Shown piece after piece: positions 15,225-23,949 of a stretch of 64,000 nucleotides of DNA; the stretch's first letter is position 1, and each line of letters opens with the position of its first letter. The stretch lies in assembly GCA_958296185.1 (NCBI GenBank), contig CATQIB010000006.1:62001-126000 (forward strand), in the 5' to 3' direction. Position numbers and translations under genes: made by a program. The notes below the pieces were generated by a model, which saw only the letters and a program-made list of their open reading frames with translations, searched no databases and was not told the DNA's origin. The DNA is from an uncultured Mesonia sp. (GTDB lineage: Bacteria > Bacteroidota > Bacteroidia > Flavobacteriales > Flavobacteriaceae).

Positions 15225-16901
15225 TTAACGTGCTGTTTTTCCTTTTTGGCTTTTAGAACCTACACGAGACATCGCATTTCTAAAGCCGATATAATCGGTA
15301 GCCATATCTTGTGGGAAATATCTTCTTTGTGCTGGATCTAACCAGTAAGCACGGTCTCTCCAAGAACCTCCTTTGTACACACGTACTTCATTATCAATTA
15401 ATGTGGTACGGTTGTTATCGGTATCGTATTGTCTATCTAAAGAAACAGAACCTGTACTGTCTTTTACTGCTGTCACACTGTGTTGAGGTGCGTTGTACAT
15501 GCGGTCGTTCTTATCTTCTCTAAAGTATCTTGACGATTGCTTGTCACCATCTCTAAAGTCACGGTTGTCACTTTCGGTAAACTGCGTTCTCAAGTAGGTA
15601 TCTTCTGTAGTTACGTTTTCTTTTACAATTTCACCAGGTAATGCACGTGCAACAACGCTACCATTACTCAAGGTGTCAAATACCACGCTGTCGGCAGTTA
15701 CCACCTTTACGGTTCCGTCTGGGTTGATAGCATTTTTGGTATAAACATTACCTCTATAGTAGTTAAAGTCGTTGTACTCATCGTCGATAATAGGGCGATA
15801 AACATCAGCAACCCACTCGGCTACGTTACCAGCCATATCATATAAACCAAAGTCATTTGGTTGGTAAGATTTGATTTCGGCAGTAATATCGGCACCGTCA
15901 TCAGACCATCCAGCAATTCCACCATAATCACCATCACCTTGCTTGAAGTTTGCCAATTGGTCACCTCTAGTTTTACGGCTTCCGTTACGTGTATATTGCC
16001 CGTCCCAAGGATATTTCTTTCTACCGCGGTACTTGTTGTATTCGCGAATACTAGAAAGACCTAAAGCGGCATACTCCCATTCTGCTTCGGTAGGAAGTCT
16101 ATATTCTGGTAACAATACTCCGTCTTTACGTTGTACATAAAGGTTTTTAGCTTCGCCAGATCCGTCTTTAGTTCGAGGTGTATTTTCTTTTTCTCTTCGG
16201 TCTGAGGCCTTTCCACCACGCGTAATATCGTCATTTCCGCCATAAACTAAGGTAGGAGCGTTAATGTAAGTTTCGGTGTTAAAAGTAGAAGTGGCATCGG
16301 CTTCAAAACGGGCTCCACGAGAGGTGTAGCCTTTTTGTTCCAAAATCAACTCATTTACACGCTCGGTTCTCCACTTACTAAATTCAGTTGCTTGAATCCA
16401 GTTTACTCCTACTACAGGATAGTTTTGATAAGCCGGGTGACGCAAGTAGTTATTGGTCATGGTTTCATTATACCCTAAACGGTTTCTCCAAACCAATGTA
16501 TCGGGTAAAGCGCCGGTATAAATGTTTTTGTATTTTTCTTCGGTTGGAGGAAAGGTGTATTTTAACCAATCTAAGTATTGAAGATACATTCTGTTGGTAA
16601 CTTCGGTTTCATCCATATAGAAAGACTGTACGTGTTGTTGGGTAGGGGTGTTGTTCCAATCATGCATTACGTCATCTTGAACCTTTCCCATGGTGAATGT
16701 TCCACCTTCAATAAATACCAATCCAGGACCGGTTTCTTGTCCTTTATAATCGGTTTGGTACTTAAGACCGCCTTCACGACCGTCTAAACTCCAGCCCGTT
16801 GCACGTGAGTTGTCTTTGTAATCGTCTTTGTTGCTACAACTGGCTAAAACAGCCGAAAATGCTACAACCAAGCAAGTTTTAAAAATGATTTTTACATTCA
16901 T
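15225..16901 (-). CDS. gldJ: Gliding motility lipoprotein GldJ
   Basis: GldJ is an outer-membrane lipoprotein needed for gliding and for stability of the T9SS motor protein GldK in Flavobacterium. The product is 558 residues. It has a lipoprotein signal ending LASCS (Cys near residue 22) and a sulfatase-modifying-factor/FGE-type fold: FIEGGTFTMGKVQDD, YMDETEVTNRMYLQYL, YPVVGVNWIQATEFSKWR, YRLPTEAEWEYAALG, NDFGLYDMAGNVAEWVADV and RVYKGGSWRDRAYW. The start at 16901 (MNVKIIFK) replaces a 12-codon longer TTG start that falls in the promoter zone. It is divergent from porU, as in many Flavobacteriaceae. The C-terminus ends in a basic tail. Confidence 0.95.
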   Translation of the reverse strand: MNVKIIFKTCLVVAFSAVLASCSNKDDYKDNSRATGWSLDGREGGLKYQTDYKGQETGPGLVFIEGGTFTMGKVQDDVMHDWNNTPTQQHVQSFYMDETEVTNRMYLQYLDWLKYTFPPTEEKYKNIYTGALPDTLVWRNRLGYNETMTNNYLRHPAYQNYPVVGVNWIQATEFSKWRTERVNELILEQKGYTSRGARFEADATSTFNTETYINAPTLVYGGNDDITRGGKASDRREKENTPRTKDGSGEAKNLYVQRKDGVLLPEYRLPTEAEWEYAALGLSSIREYNKYRGRKKYPWDGQYTRNGSRKTRGDQLANFKQGDGDYGGIAGWSDDGADITAEIKSYQPNDFGLYDMAGNVAEWVADVYRPIIDDEYNDFNYYRGNVYTKNAINPDGTVKVVTADSVVFDTLSNGSVVARALPGEIVKENVTTEDTYLRTQFTESDNRDFRDGDKQSSRYFREDKNDRMYNAPQHSVTAVKDSTGSVSLDRQYDTDNNRTTLIDNEVRVYKGGSWRDRAYWLDPAQRRYFPQDMATDYIGFRNAMSRVGSKSQKGKTAR

Positions 16902-17114
16902 ATCAAAGTAAATTTGTAAATGATTTTGGGATTGCAATATACTAATTAACGCTAAATTAACAAGTTTGTTTTATAAAATTACTACGAATTTCATTTTTTC
17001 GTTTAAATACTTAGGCTTTCAAACGCTTTATTTTGATTTATGGTATACTTCTCTTAGAAAAACTTTAATTTTACAGCCGTTTATACGGAATTTGAATCTA
17101 TTGCGTTTACTATT

Positions 17115-20100
17115 ATGATGAAAAATGCTATCTCTCTTATTTTTTTGTTTATAGGTTTTTGCGCCTTTTCGCAACAACGAAGTGTTGAAGTGCATTGGGA
17201 GTCAAGTCTTAAGCAACCTAAGAATGTGCATCTAGCAAATGGCAATTATCAGGTTTTTGAACAGTGGGAAGCTCAAGGTTCACCGGTGACGCCTATTATT
17301 AATAACGCCAAATGGACGGGCGTGCCCGATAGTCTTGCGGCGCCGCTTAAAGAAGAACTTATACCGGCAGATATTGAGGTGAGCATGACTAAAGCTCAAG
17401 CGCGAAATAAGGCTTACCATGTGCTTGAAGTGAGCGCAATGCGTAAGGTAAATGGAAGACTGCAACGCTTGATGAGTTTTGATTTGCGCTATCAAACCGA
17501 GCAGCGCAGCCGCCAAAACTTACGTCAGAATATAAATGTTCAAAATTCTGTGTTGGCCACGGGCGATTGGTTTCGTTTTTACACCCCAAAAGCAGGCGTG
17601 TATAAATTGACTGCCAATTATCTGCGCCGATTGGGTGTAGACATAGGTTCATTAGACCCTAGAACCCTTAAAATTTACAGCTATGGCGGGGAGATGCTTC
17701 CGCTTAAAAATGCAGATAACCAAGATTACGATCTACCTCAAGTAGCCATTCAAGTAGTCGGGGAAGCTGATGGGAGTTTTGATGCAAACGACTATATTCT
17801 TTTTTATTCTAACGGAATACACGAATTGTGGAGCGAAGAGAATAAAACCACACAACATTTATATGCCGATAAAAGTTACTACTACCTAAGTTATGGTGGT
17901 GTCCCCGGATTACGTATAGGTGGTATTACGCAACCCAACGGAAATGCCCAGCACAGCTTTAACAATTTTGATGCAGAACAGGTGTATGAAAAAGACGATT
18001 ATAACCTTTCTCTTACCGGTAGACGTTGGTTCGGTGATCGTTTTGATGTACAAAGTAACCGTGAATACAGCTTCACTTTTACTAATTTAGATACAGCTGA
18101 GCCAGTGCGTGTATTGGGTGCGGCAGCCGCCAGTAGTGAGTCGCCAACCAGTATGCAGGTAGCGGTGAACACCCAAAATATTGCTAATCTTAGTTTTGGG
18201 GTTATTGGCAAATACGTGTACGGGAGTCAGCGTTCTTTTGATGAAGAGCTTTCGGTTAACAGCGAAGAGGTGAAAGTTTCCTTTACCTATAACAATGCTG
18301 GAAATCCTGCTAGTGTAGGTTATTTAGATTATATCAGGGTACAAGCTAAACGCAAATTGCAATTTGAAGGCAATCAAATGCCGTTTACACAAAAGCAAGC
18401 CGCGTTGCTAACAGGTATTGGGGAATATCAATTTACCCAAGCCTCGAATATTGCTCAAATCTGGGATGTAACCAATCCTTCCGCAATAATGGCCTATACG
18501 CACGATGGTACTGCTCAATTGACTTTAAAAGCCAATATGGGCGAACAAAGAAAATACATCGCTTTTAGCAATCAGGGTTTTTTAACGCCGTTAAATGAAA
18601 GAAATGCGCGTGTACCTAACCAAAATTTGAAAGCTAGCTTGTTTCAAGGTACTGGAGGAGTGGCTCAAGATCTAGACTATCTTATTGTTACTTCGTCAGA
18701 ATTCCAATCTGAAGCCAATCGACTGGCTGCTTACCGAGAAGATAGAGATGGTTTACACACCAAAGTGGTTTTGCTCGAAGAGATCTATCACGAATTTAGT
18801 TCGGGTAAACCCGATATTGTGGCTATTCGTAATTTGGTAAAGTATGCTTATGAAAACGCCCCCAATCCGCAAAGGAAGTTAAAATACCTGACCCTTTTTG
18901 GAGATGCCTCGGTAGACTATAAAAACAGGTTGCCTAACAACAATAATATTGTGCCCACTTACCAAGATTTACCTTTGTTTTCGAGTATAGGTGAATTGGT
19001 CGCATCAGATGATTTTTATGGGATGATGGATGATGACGAGGGACAAATGAGAATTGCCGATAAATTAGACCTTGCCGTGGGAAGATTACTGGTTGATGAT
19101 TTGAGTTTGGCGCGCAGTACGGTCGATAAAATTATCGCTTATGAGAGTAAAGAGTCTTTTGGTAGTTGGCGAAATAACTTTTTATTGATATCTGATGATG
19201 CCAATCAGGGCGATTTTGATTTACAAGTAACCCTTGACGAGGTAGGAGATGATATCGCCGCCAACAAACCCTTTATAAATGTCAAGAAAATACATGCCGA
19301 TGCCTTCGAGCAGCAATCTAGTTCTGGAGGATTTAGATACCCTGCCGTAAACAAGGCTATTGCCGAGGCAATTGATGTTGGGGTTACCGTGGTGAATTAC
19401 CTGGGACACGGGGGAGAAAACGGATTGGCTGCAGAGCGGATCGTCACCAAAGACGATATATTAAGTTGGCAAAATGAAAATCGTTACAACGTGATGGTTA
19501 CGGTTACCTGTATTTTTACCCGTTTTGATAACCCCTTGCGTGTTTCGCCCGGCGAGTTGAATCTGCATCAGTCCAAAAGCGGTTCGGTGGCGATGGTCGC
19601 CACCACTCGAGATATATCGGTAAGTACAGGGAAAAATTTTAATACGCAATTTGCACCCTATTTGTTCAATTACAACAATACCGATGATAGTGTTGCCGAA
19701 GCCGTACGCAAAGCTAAAAATGATAACGGTAGTTTTGACCGGCGGGTAATATTCTATTTTGGAGATGCCGCAATGAAGTTACAATTGCCCAAGCCGCAAG
19801 TGCGCCTAACCCATTTAAATGATGTGCCCATAGCGCAGAGCCAAGATACCTTAAAGGCGTTGAGTAAAATTAAAATTGCGGGAGAGGTGGTTAATGCCAG
19901 CGGTCAGCGGCTAAGCAACTATACCGGCGAATTGAGTTCAATTGTTTTTGATAAAAAACAGCAGCGTAAAACCTTAGGGAATGATGGTACTATGATAGGC
20001 GGACAATTGGCGATAATGGAATTTGAAACTTTAGGTGAGATTATTTTTAGAGGCAACGCTTCGGTGCGTGAAGGCTTGTTTTCGTTTGAATTTGTAGTGC

Positions 20101-20891
20101 CTAAAGATATCGCTATACCGGTTGGGGAGGGACGTGTAAGTTTTTATGCCGAAGAAAACGATGCGCTAGTAGATCAAAAAGGTTATAATAACTCGATTTT
20201 GGTAGGAGGTATCAATCAAAACGCCCCCGAGGATAATATAGGACCAGAAATACAACTGTTTATGAATGATGATAGTTTTATCTCTGGAGGCATCACCAAT
20301 GACAGTCCGTTTTTATTGGTGCATTTACAAGACGAAAACGGGATCAATACAGCCAGTGGAATCGGGCACGATTTAGTAGCTATTTTAGACGGCGATGAAA
20401 CCAATCCTCTTGTGGTTAACGATTTTTATGAAACCGAGGTAGACGATTACACGCGCGGGAAAGTGCGCTATAAATTGCGCGATCTAGAAGAAGGTCTTCA
20501 TACGCTTAAATTTATTGCTTGGGATGTTTATAACAATTCTTCCGAAGCAGAAATTCAATTTGTTGTTACCGGTAGCGATGAACTTAAAATCACTCGTGTG
20601 TTAAACTACCCCAATCCGTTTTCTAGTTATACCGAGTTTTGGTTTAACCATAACAGACCTTACGAGCCGCTAGAAGTACAAGTACAAGTTTTTACCGTTA
20701 CTGGTAAGATAGTGTGGTCTACACGCCAAGTGGTGAACACAACCGGCTTTTTGTCCCGTGAAATTATTTGGAATGGCCGAGATGATTTTGGCGATCGCAT
20801 AGGTAAAGGGGTTTATGTGTATAAGCTAACGGTAAAATCTACCCTAACCAATAAACGCGCAGAGAAGTATGAAAAGTTAGTCATATTATAA
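17115..20891 (+). CDS. porU: Type IX secretion system sortase PorU
   Basis: A 1258-residue cell-surface cysteine protease that removes the C-terminal signal of T9SS cargo and attaches cargo to a surface lipid. The signal peptide ends near FCAFSQ (residue 19). The caspase/gingipain-type C25 domain lies around 520-880, with the catalytic His765 in YLGHGGEN and Cys799 in VTCIFTRFDNP, a PorU hallmark. The C-terminus has a FlgD-like Ig fold (YPNPFSSYTEF, VFTVTGKIVW, GKGVYVYKL). porV follows 233 bp downstream and gldJ is divergent, the classic order in this family. Two ATGs (17115, 17118) are in tandem. Confidence 0.96.
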   Translation: MMKNAISLIFLFIGFCAFSQQRSVEVHWESSLKQPKNVHLANGNYQVFEQWEAQGSPVTPIINNAKWTGVPDSLAAPLKEELIPADIEVSMTKAQARNKAYHVLEVSAMRKVNGRLQRLMSFDLRYQTEQRSRQNLRQNINVQNSVLATGDWFRFYTPKAGVYKLTANYLRRLGVDIGSLDPRTLKIYSYGGEMLPLKNADNQDYDLPQVAIQVVGEADGSFDANDYILFYSNGIHELWSEENKTTQHLYADKSYYYLSYGGVPGLRIGGITQPNGNAQHSFNNFDAEQVYEKDDYNLSLTGRRWFGDRFDVQSNREYSFTFTNLDTAEPVRVLGAAAASSESPTSMQVAVNTQNIANLSFGVIGKYVYGSQRSFDEELSVNSEEVKVSFTYNNAGNPASVGYLDYIRVQAKRKLQFEGNQMPFTQKQAALLTGIGEYQFTQASNIAQIWDVTNPSAIMAYTHDGTAQLTLKANMGEQRKYIAFSNQGFLTPLNERNARVPNQNLKASLFQGTGGVAQDLDYLIVTSSEFQSEANRLAAYREDRDGLHTKVVLLEEIYHEFSSGKPDIVAIRNLVKYAYENAPNPQRKLKYLTLFGDASVDYKNRLPNNNNIVPTYQDLPLFSSIGELVASDDFYGMMDDDEGQMRIADKLDLAVGRLLVDDLSLARSTVDKIIAYESKESFGSWRNNFLLISDDANQGDFDLQVTLDEVGDDIAANKPFINVKKIHADAFEQQSSSGGFRYPAVNKAIAEAIDVGVTVVNYLGHGGENGLAAERIVTKDDILSWQNENRYNVMVTVTCIFTRFDNPLRVSPGELNLHQSKSGSVAMVATTRDISVSTGKNFNTQFAPYLFNYNNTDDSVAEAVRKAKNDNGSFDRRVIFYFGDAAMKLQLPKPQVRLTHLNDVPIAQSQDTLKALSKIKIAGEVVNASGQRLSNYTGELSSIVFDKKQQRKTLGNDGTMIGGQLAIMEFETLGEIIFRGNASVREGLFSFEFVVPKDIAIPVGEGRVSFYAEENDALVDQKGYNNSILVGGINQNAPEDNIGPEIQLFMNDDSFISGGITNDSPFLLVHLQDENGINTASGIGHDLVAILDGDETNPLVVNDFYETEVDDYTRGKVRYKLRDLEEGLHTLKFIAWDVYNNSSEAEIQFVVTGSDELKITRVLNYPNPFSSYTEFWFNHNRPYEPLEVQVQVFTVTGKIVWSTRQVVNTTGFLSREIIWNGRDDFGDRIGKGVYVYKLTVKSTLTNKRAEKYEKLVIL

Positions 20892-21098
20892 AGTATAAAT
20901 TTGCTTACGCGGATTTTTTTTCTGCTATTAGAAATAAATAAGCAAAACAACAATAGAAAGCCGAAACTATACGTTCATGAATAGCTAAGCCGAATAAAAA
21001 GGGTACAGAAAACAAATACTTTTTTATAAAAATAGATGCTATTTTAATACGATAATGATTTTTCTATACTTAAACGGGAGCTAAAATCTATAAAACCA

Positions 21099-21106
21099 TA
21101 TATTTG
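21099..21106 (+). promoter_or_regulatory. -7 element upstream of porV
   Basis: TATATTTG, an exact TAnnTTTG match, lies 18 nt before the porV ATG. No good TTG at -33 is seen. It suggests that porV can be transcribed separately from porU. Confidence 0.5.
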
Positions 21107-21124
21107 CCAAACAATTTTTAAAAC

Positions 21125-22288
21125 ATGAAAAGAACATCTTATATTTTACTTGCTCTAATTACCTTAGCAAGCTTTAATACGCAAGCTCAAGAAGCACCTA
21201 CTATAAAAGATCGTGTGGTAACCACGGCGGTTCCCTTTTTACTTATATCGGGAGATGCACGTGCATCGGGTATGGGAGACCAAGGGGTAGCTACCTCTGT
21301 AGATGCTTATGCTCAGCAGTGGAATCCTGCAAAATTTGTATTTGCCGAAAAACAACAAGGAGTAGGCTTTTCTTATGTACCTTACTTAAGAGAGTTGGTA
21401 GCCGATATTAATTTAGGTGTTTTGTCTTATTATAACCGATTTAATGAGCGTAGTGCTGTAGCCGCAAGTTTACGCTATTTTGGTCAGGGTGAAATACAAT
21501 TACGCGACACTCCAGATCAGCAGCCTCGTGTGGTTGAGCCAAATGAAGTAGCTTTAGACTTAACCTATGCCCTTCGTTTAGGTGAGCAAATCTCTATGGC
21601 AGTAACCGGTAGGTACATCCGTTCAGATTTAAAAATAGAAGGTTTAGATGGCGATGCTAATGCTGCCAATACCTTTGGAGTAGATATATCATCATTTTAT
21701 CAAAGTGAAGAGATTCCTTACCGTGATTTTAACGGTAGATGGCGCGCTGGGGTAAATATTTCTAATATCGGTCCCAAGCTTAAATACGATGATGCGGGAC
21801 AGGAGAATTTTATTCCAACCAATTTCAAGGCTGGAGCCGGATTTGATTTCATCTTCGATGCCGCTAACAAAATAGGGGTCTATGGTGAGGTAAATAAACT
21901 ATTGGTGCCTACCCCAAGCGATTCAAACGGTGATTTGCGAATAGATCGAGAAGACGATTGGTATAATGAGAGTTCATTTGGAGCAATTTTCTCTTCTTGG
22001 GGAGATGCACCAGACGGGTTCAGTGAGGAGCTAAAAGAATTCACTTGGTCTTTAGGTGCAGAGTATTGGTATGAAGATAGCTTTGCATTTCGTGTAGGCT
22101 ATTTCAACGAAAGTGAAGTGAAAGGTTTTAGAAAATTTTTAAGTTTAGGGGCCGGGTTTAAGTATTCTGTTGCACAGATAGATGTTTCTTACCTTTTCTC
22201 CACGTCTAAAGCCGTAGCCAATCCTTTAGAAGGTACGTTGCGCTTTAGCTTATCCTTTAATTTAGGAGAAGAATATTACGAGTATTAA
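21125..22288 (+). CDS. porV: Type IX secretion system outer membrane channel protein PorV
   Basis: PorV (LptO) is a 14-stranded outer-membrane barrel of the FadL type; it shuttles T9SS cargo from the translocon to the PorU sortase. The 387-residue product has a signal peptide ending NTQAQ (residue 22) followed by the conserved start VPFLLISGDARASGMGDQGVAT and AYAQQWNPAKF. The remainder alternates short beta strands, and the C-terminus ends with an aromatic beta strand (LSFNLGEEYYEY), as in outer-membrane barrels. It lies directly after porU, and the pair act together at the cell surface. A terminator follows. Confidence 0.95.
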   Translation: MKRTSYILLALITLASFNTQAQEAPTIKDRVVTTAVPFLLISGDARASGMGDQGVATSVDAYAQQWNPAKFVFAEKQQGVGFSYVPYLRELVADINLGVLSYYNRFNERSAVAASLRYFGQGEIQLRDTPDQQPRVVEPNEVALDLTYALRLGEQISMAVTGRYIRSDLKIEGLDGDANAANTFGVDISSFYQSEEIPYRDFNGRWRAGVNISNIGPKLKYDDAGQENFIPTNFKAGAGFDFIFDAANKIGVYGEVNKLLVPTPSDSNGDLRIDREDDWYNESSFGAIFSSWGDAPDGFSEELKEFTWSLGAEYWYEDSFAFRVGYFNESEVKGFRKFLSLGAGFKYSVAQIDVSYLFSTSKAVANPLEGTLRFSLSFNLGEEYYEY

Positions 22289-22303
22289 TAAAATAGCGTC
22301 GTT

Positions 22304-22340
22304 AAAAAAAGCCGAAAATGAATAGTTTTCGGCTTTTTTT
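22304..22340 (+). terminator. Terminator after porV
   Basis: GCCGAAAA and TTTTCGGC form a stem at 22311-22333, extended by A7 and T7 on either side. It separates porV from cdd and may work in both directions. Confidence 0.88.
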
Positions 22341-22356
22341 GGCTTAACTTGTCATT

Positions 22357-22845
22357 ATGAGTATACAGAAAAAACAATTGGCTATTGCTTTAGAAATTTA
22401 TGCTCAAGAGCATGAATTACCGGCTCAAGTAGCCGCTTTAATGCAAGAAGCAAAAAAAGCTCGTGCCAATGCCTATGCGCCCTACTCTAAATTTAAGGTA
22501 GGAGCGGCAATACAGTTGAGTAATGGAGAAGTGGTAACCGGTAACAATCAAGAAAACGCTGCGTATCCATCTGGCATGTGTGCCGAGCGCACCGCTATTT
22601 ATGCTGCAGGAGCTCGTTTTCCAGAAGCACGAATAGAGGCCATCGCCATTTGCGTAAAAGCCCATAACCAGGTAATCAGTCAGCCGGCCTCACCTTGTGG
22701 AGCTTGCAGACAGGCCATGGCCGAATATGAGCAAAAGCAAAAAACACCAATACCTGTATACTTTATGGGAGAAACAGGCCCGGTTTACAAGGTAGATGCT
22801 GTTCTTGATTTACTGCCTTTGGCATTCGATTCCAGTTTTCTATAA
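22357..22845 (+). CDS. cdd: Cytidine deaminase
   Basis: A 162-residue zinc enzyme of pyrimidine salvage that converts cytidine and deoxycytidine to uridine and deoxyuridine. The zinc and catalytic motifs are clear: CAERTAI (Cys and catalytic Glu) and PCGACRQ (two Cys), with FKVGAAIQLSNG and TGNNQENAAYPSG before them. Size fits the small tetrameric class with a short N-terminal addition. It sits between the porV terminator and the pdhA promoter, so it is likely its own transcription unit. Confidence 0.95.
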   Translation: MSIQKKQLAIALEIYAQEHELPAQVAALMQEAKKARANAYAPYSKFKVGAAIQLSNGEVVTGNNQENAAYPSGMCAERTAIYAAGARFPEARIEAIAICVKAHNQVISQPASPCGACRQAMAEYEQKQKTPIPVYFMGETGPVYKVDAVLDLLPLAFDSSFL

Positions 22846-22894
22846 AAAAAAACTATAAAAGGGTAATTCGTTTTTTCATGAGATATGAAAACCC

Positions 22895-22902
22895 TATTTT
22901 TG
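22895..22902 (+). promoter_or_regulatory. -7 element for the pdh genes
   Basis: TATTTTTG matches TAnnTTTG, with a T-rich stretch at the -33 position. It puts the RNA start near 22908, downstream of the ATG at 22885, and therefore supports the pdhA start at 22942. Confidence 0.5.
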
Positions 22903-22941
22903 TTTGGCGTAAGAAGACGCAGGTATTTAAATTTTTATCAG

Positions 22942-23943
22942 ATGAAAAAAATCACCAAAGAAACATACCTCAAGTGGTATGAAGACATGTTGTTTTGGCG
23001 CAAGTTTGAAGATAAACTTGCTCAGGTTTACATACAGCAAAAAGTAAGAGGTTTCTTACATTTATATAACGGTCAGGAAGCCATACTTGCTGGTGCTTTG
23101 CACGCGATGGATTTAAAGAAAGACCGTATGATTACGGCTTATAGAAATCATGTGCAGCCTATTGGTATGGGCGAAGACCCTAAACGTGTTATGGCCGAAC
23201 TTTACGGTAAAAAAACAGGTACATCTCAAGGTCTTGGCGGTTCTATGCATATTTTTTCTAAAGAACATCGTTTTTATGGTGGTCACGGAATTGTAGGCGG
23301 ACAAATACCTCTAGGGGCAGGTCTTGCATTTGGCGATAAATATTTTAAGCGCGATAATGTAACCTTGTGTTTTTTTGGAGACGGTGCTTCTAGACAAGGT
23401 ACTTTGCACGAGACTTTTAATATGGCTATGAACTGGAAATTACCCGTTGTATTTTGTGTAGAAAATAACGGATACGCTATGGGTACTTCGGTAAAAAGAA
23501 CAGCCAATCACGAAGATATTTGGAAGCTAGGTTTGGGTTATGAAATGCCTTGTGGTCCTGTAGATGCTATGAATCCTGAAAAGGTAGCCGAGACAATGGA
23601 TGAGGCCATCGATCGTGCTAGAAGAGGAGACGGACCTACTTTCTTAGATCTTAAGACGTATAGATACCGCGGACACTCGATGAGTGATGCGCAGCATTAT
23701 CGAACCAAAGATGAGGTAAAAGAATACCAAAAAATAGATCCGATTACCCAAGTACTTGATAAAATCAAGGAAAACGAGTGGGCAAGCGAAGATGAAATTA
23801 AAACCATAGATAAGCGCGTTAAAGATTTGGTAAGCGAATGTGAAAAATTTGCCGAAGAGTCAGATTACCCAGAAACTAGCGTGATGTACGATTCGGTTTA
23901 CGAACAAAAAGATTATCCATTTACTCCACATAAAACAGTATAG
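22942..23943 (+). CDS. pdhA: Pyruvate dehydrogenase E1 component, alpha subunit
   Basis: This is the thiamine-diphosphate-binding half of heterotetrameric pyruvate dehydrogenase E1, which decarboxylates pyruvate and passes the acetyl group to E2 lipoate. The 333-residue product has the early FLHLYNGQEA, GGSMHIF and GHGIVGGQIPLGAGLA, then the ThDP motif GDGASRQG through to VFCVENN, and the phosphorylation-loop-like YRYRGHSMSD. The beta-subunit gene is not in this window, so it lies elsewhere or upstream activity is provided by a separate locus. E2 starts 6 bp downstream, in one operon. Confidence 0.95.
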   Translation: MKKITKETYLKWYEDMLFWRKFEDKLAQVYIQQKVRGFLHLYNGQEAILAGALHAMDLKKDRMITAYRNHVQPIGMGEDPKRVMAELYGKKTGTSQGLGGSMHIFSKEHRFYGGHGIVGGQIPLGAGLAFGDKYFKRDNVTLCFFGDGASRQGTLHETFNMAMNWKLPVVFCVENNGYAMGTSVKRTANHEDIWKLGLGYEMPCGPVDAMNPEKVAETMDEAIDRARRGDGPTFLDLKTYRYRGHSMSDAQHYRTKDEVKEYQKIDPITQVLDKIKENEWASEDEIKTIDKRVKDLVSECEKFAEESDYPETSVMYDSVYEQKDYPFTPHKTV

Positions 23944-23949
23944 TAGATT

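Noticed and set aside
22885-22941. Earlier ATG for pdhA
   Set aside because: It would start before the predicted RNA start (about 22908) and the extra residues are not part of E1 alpha.
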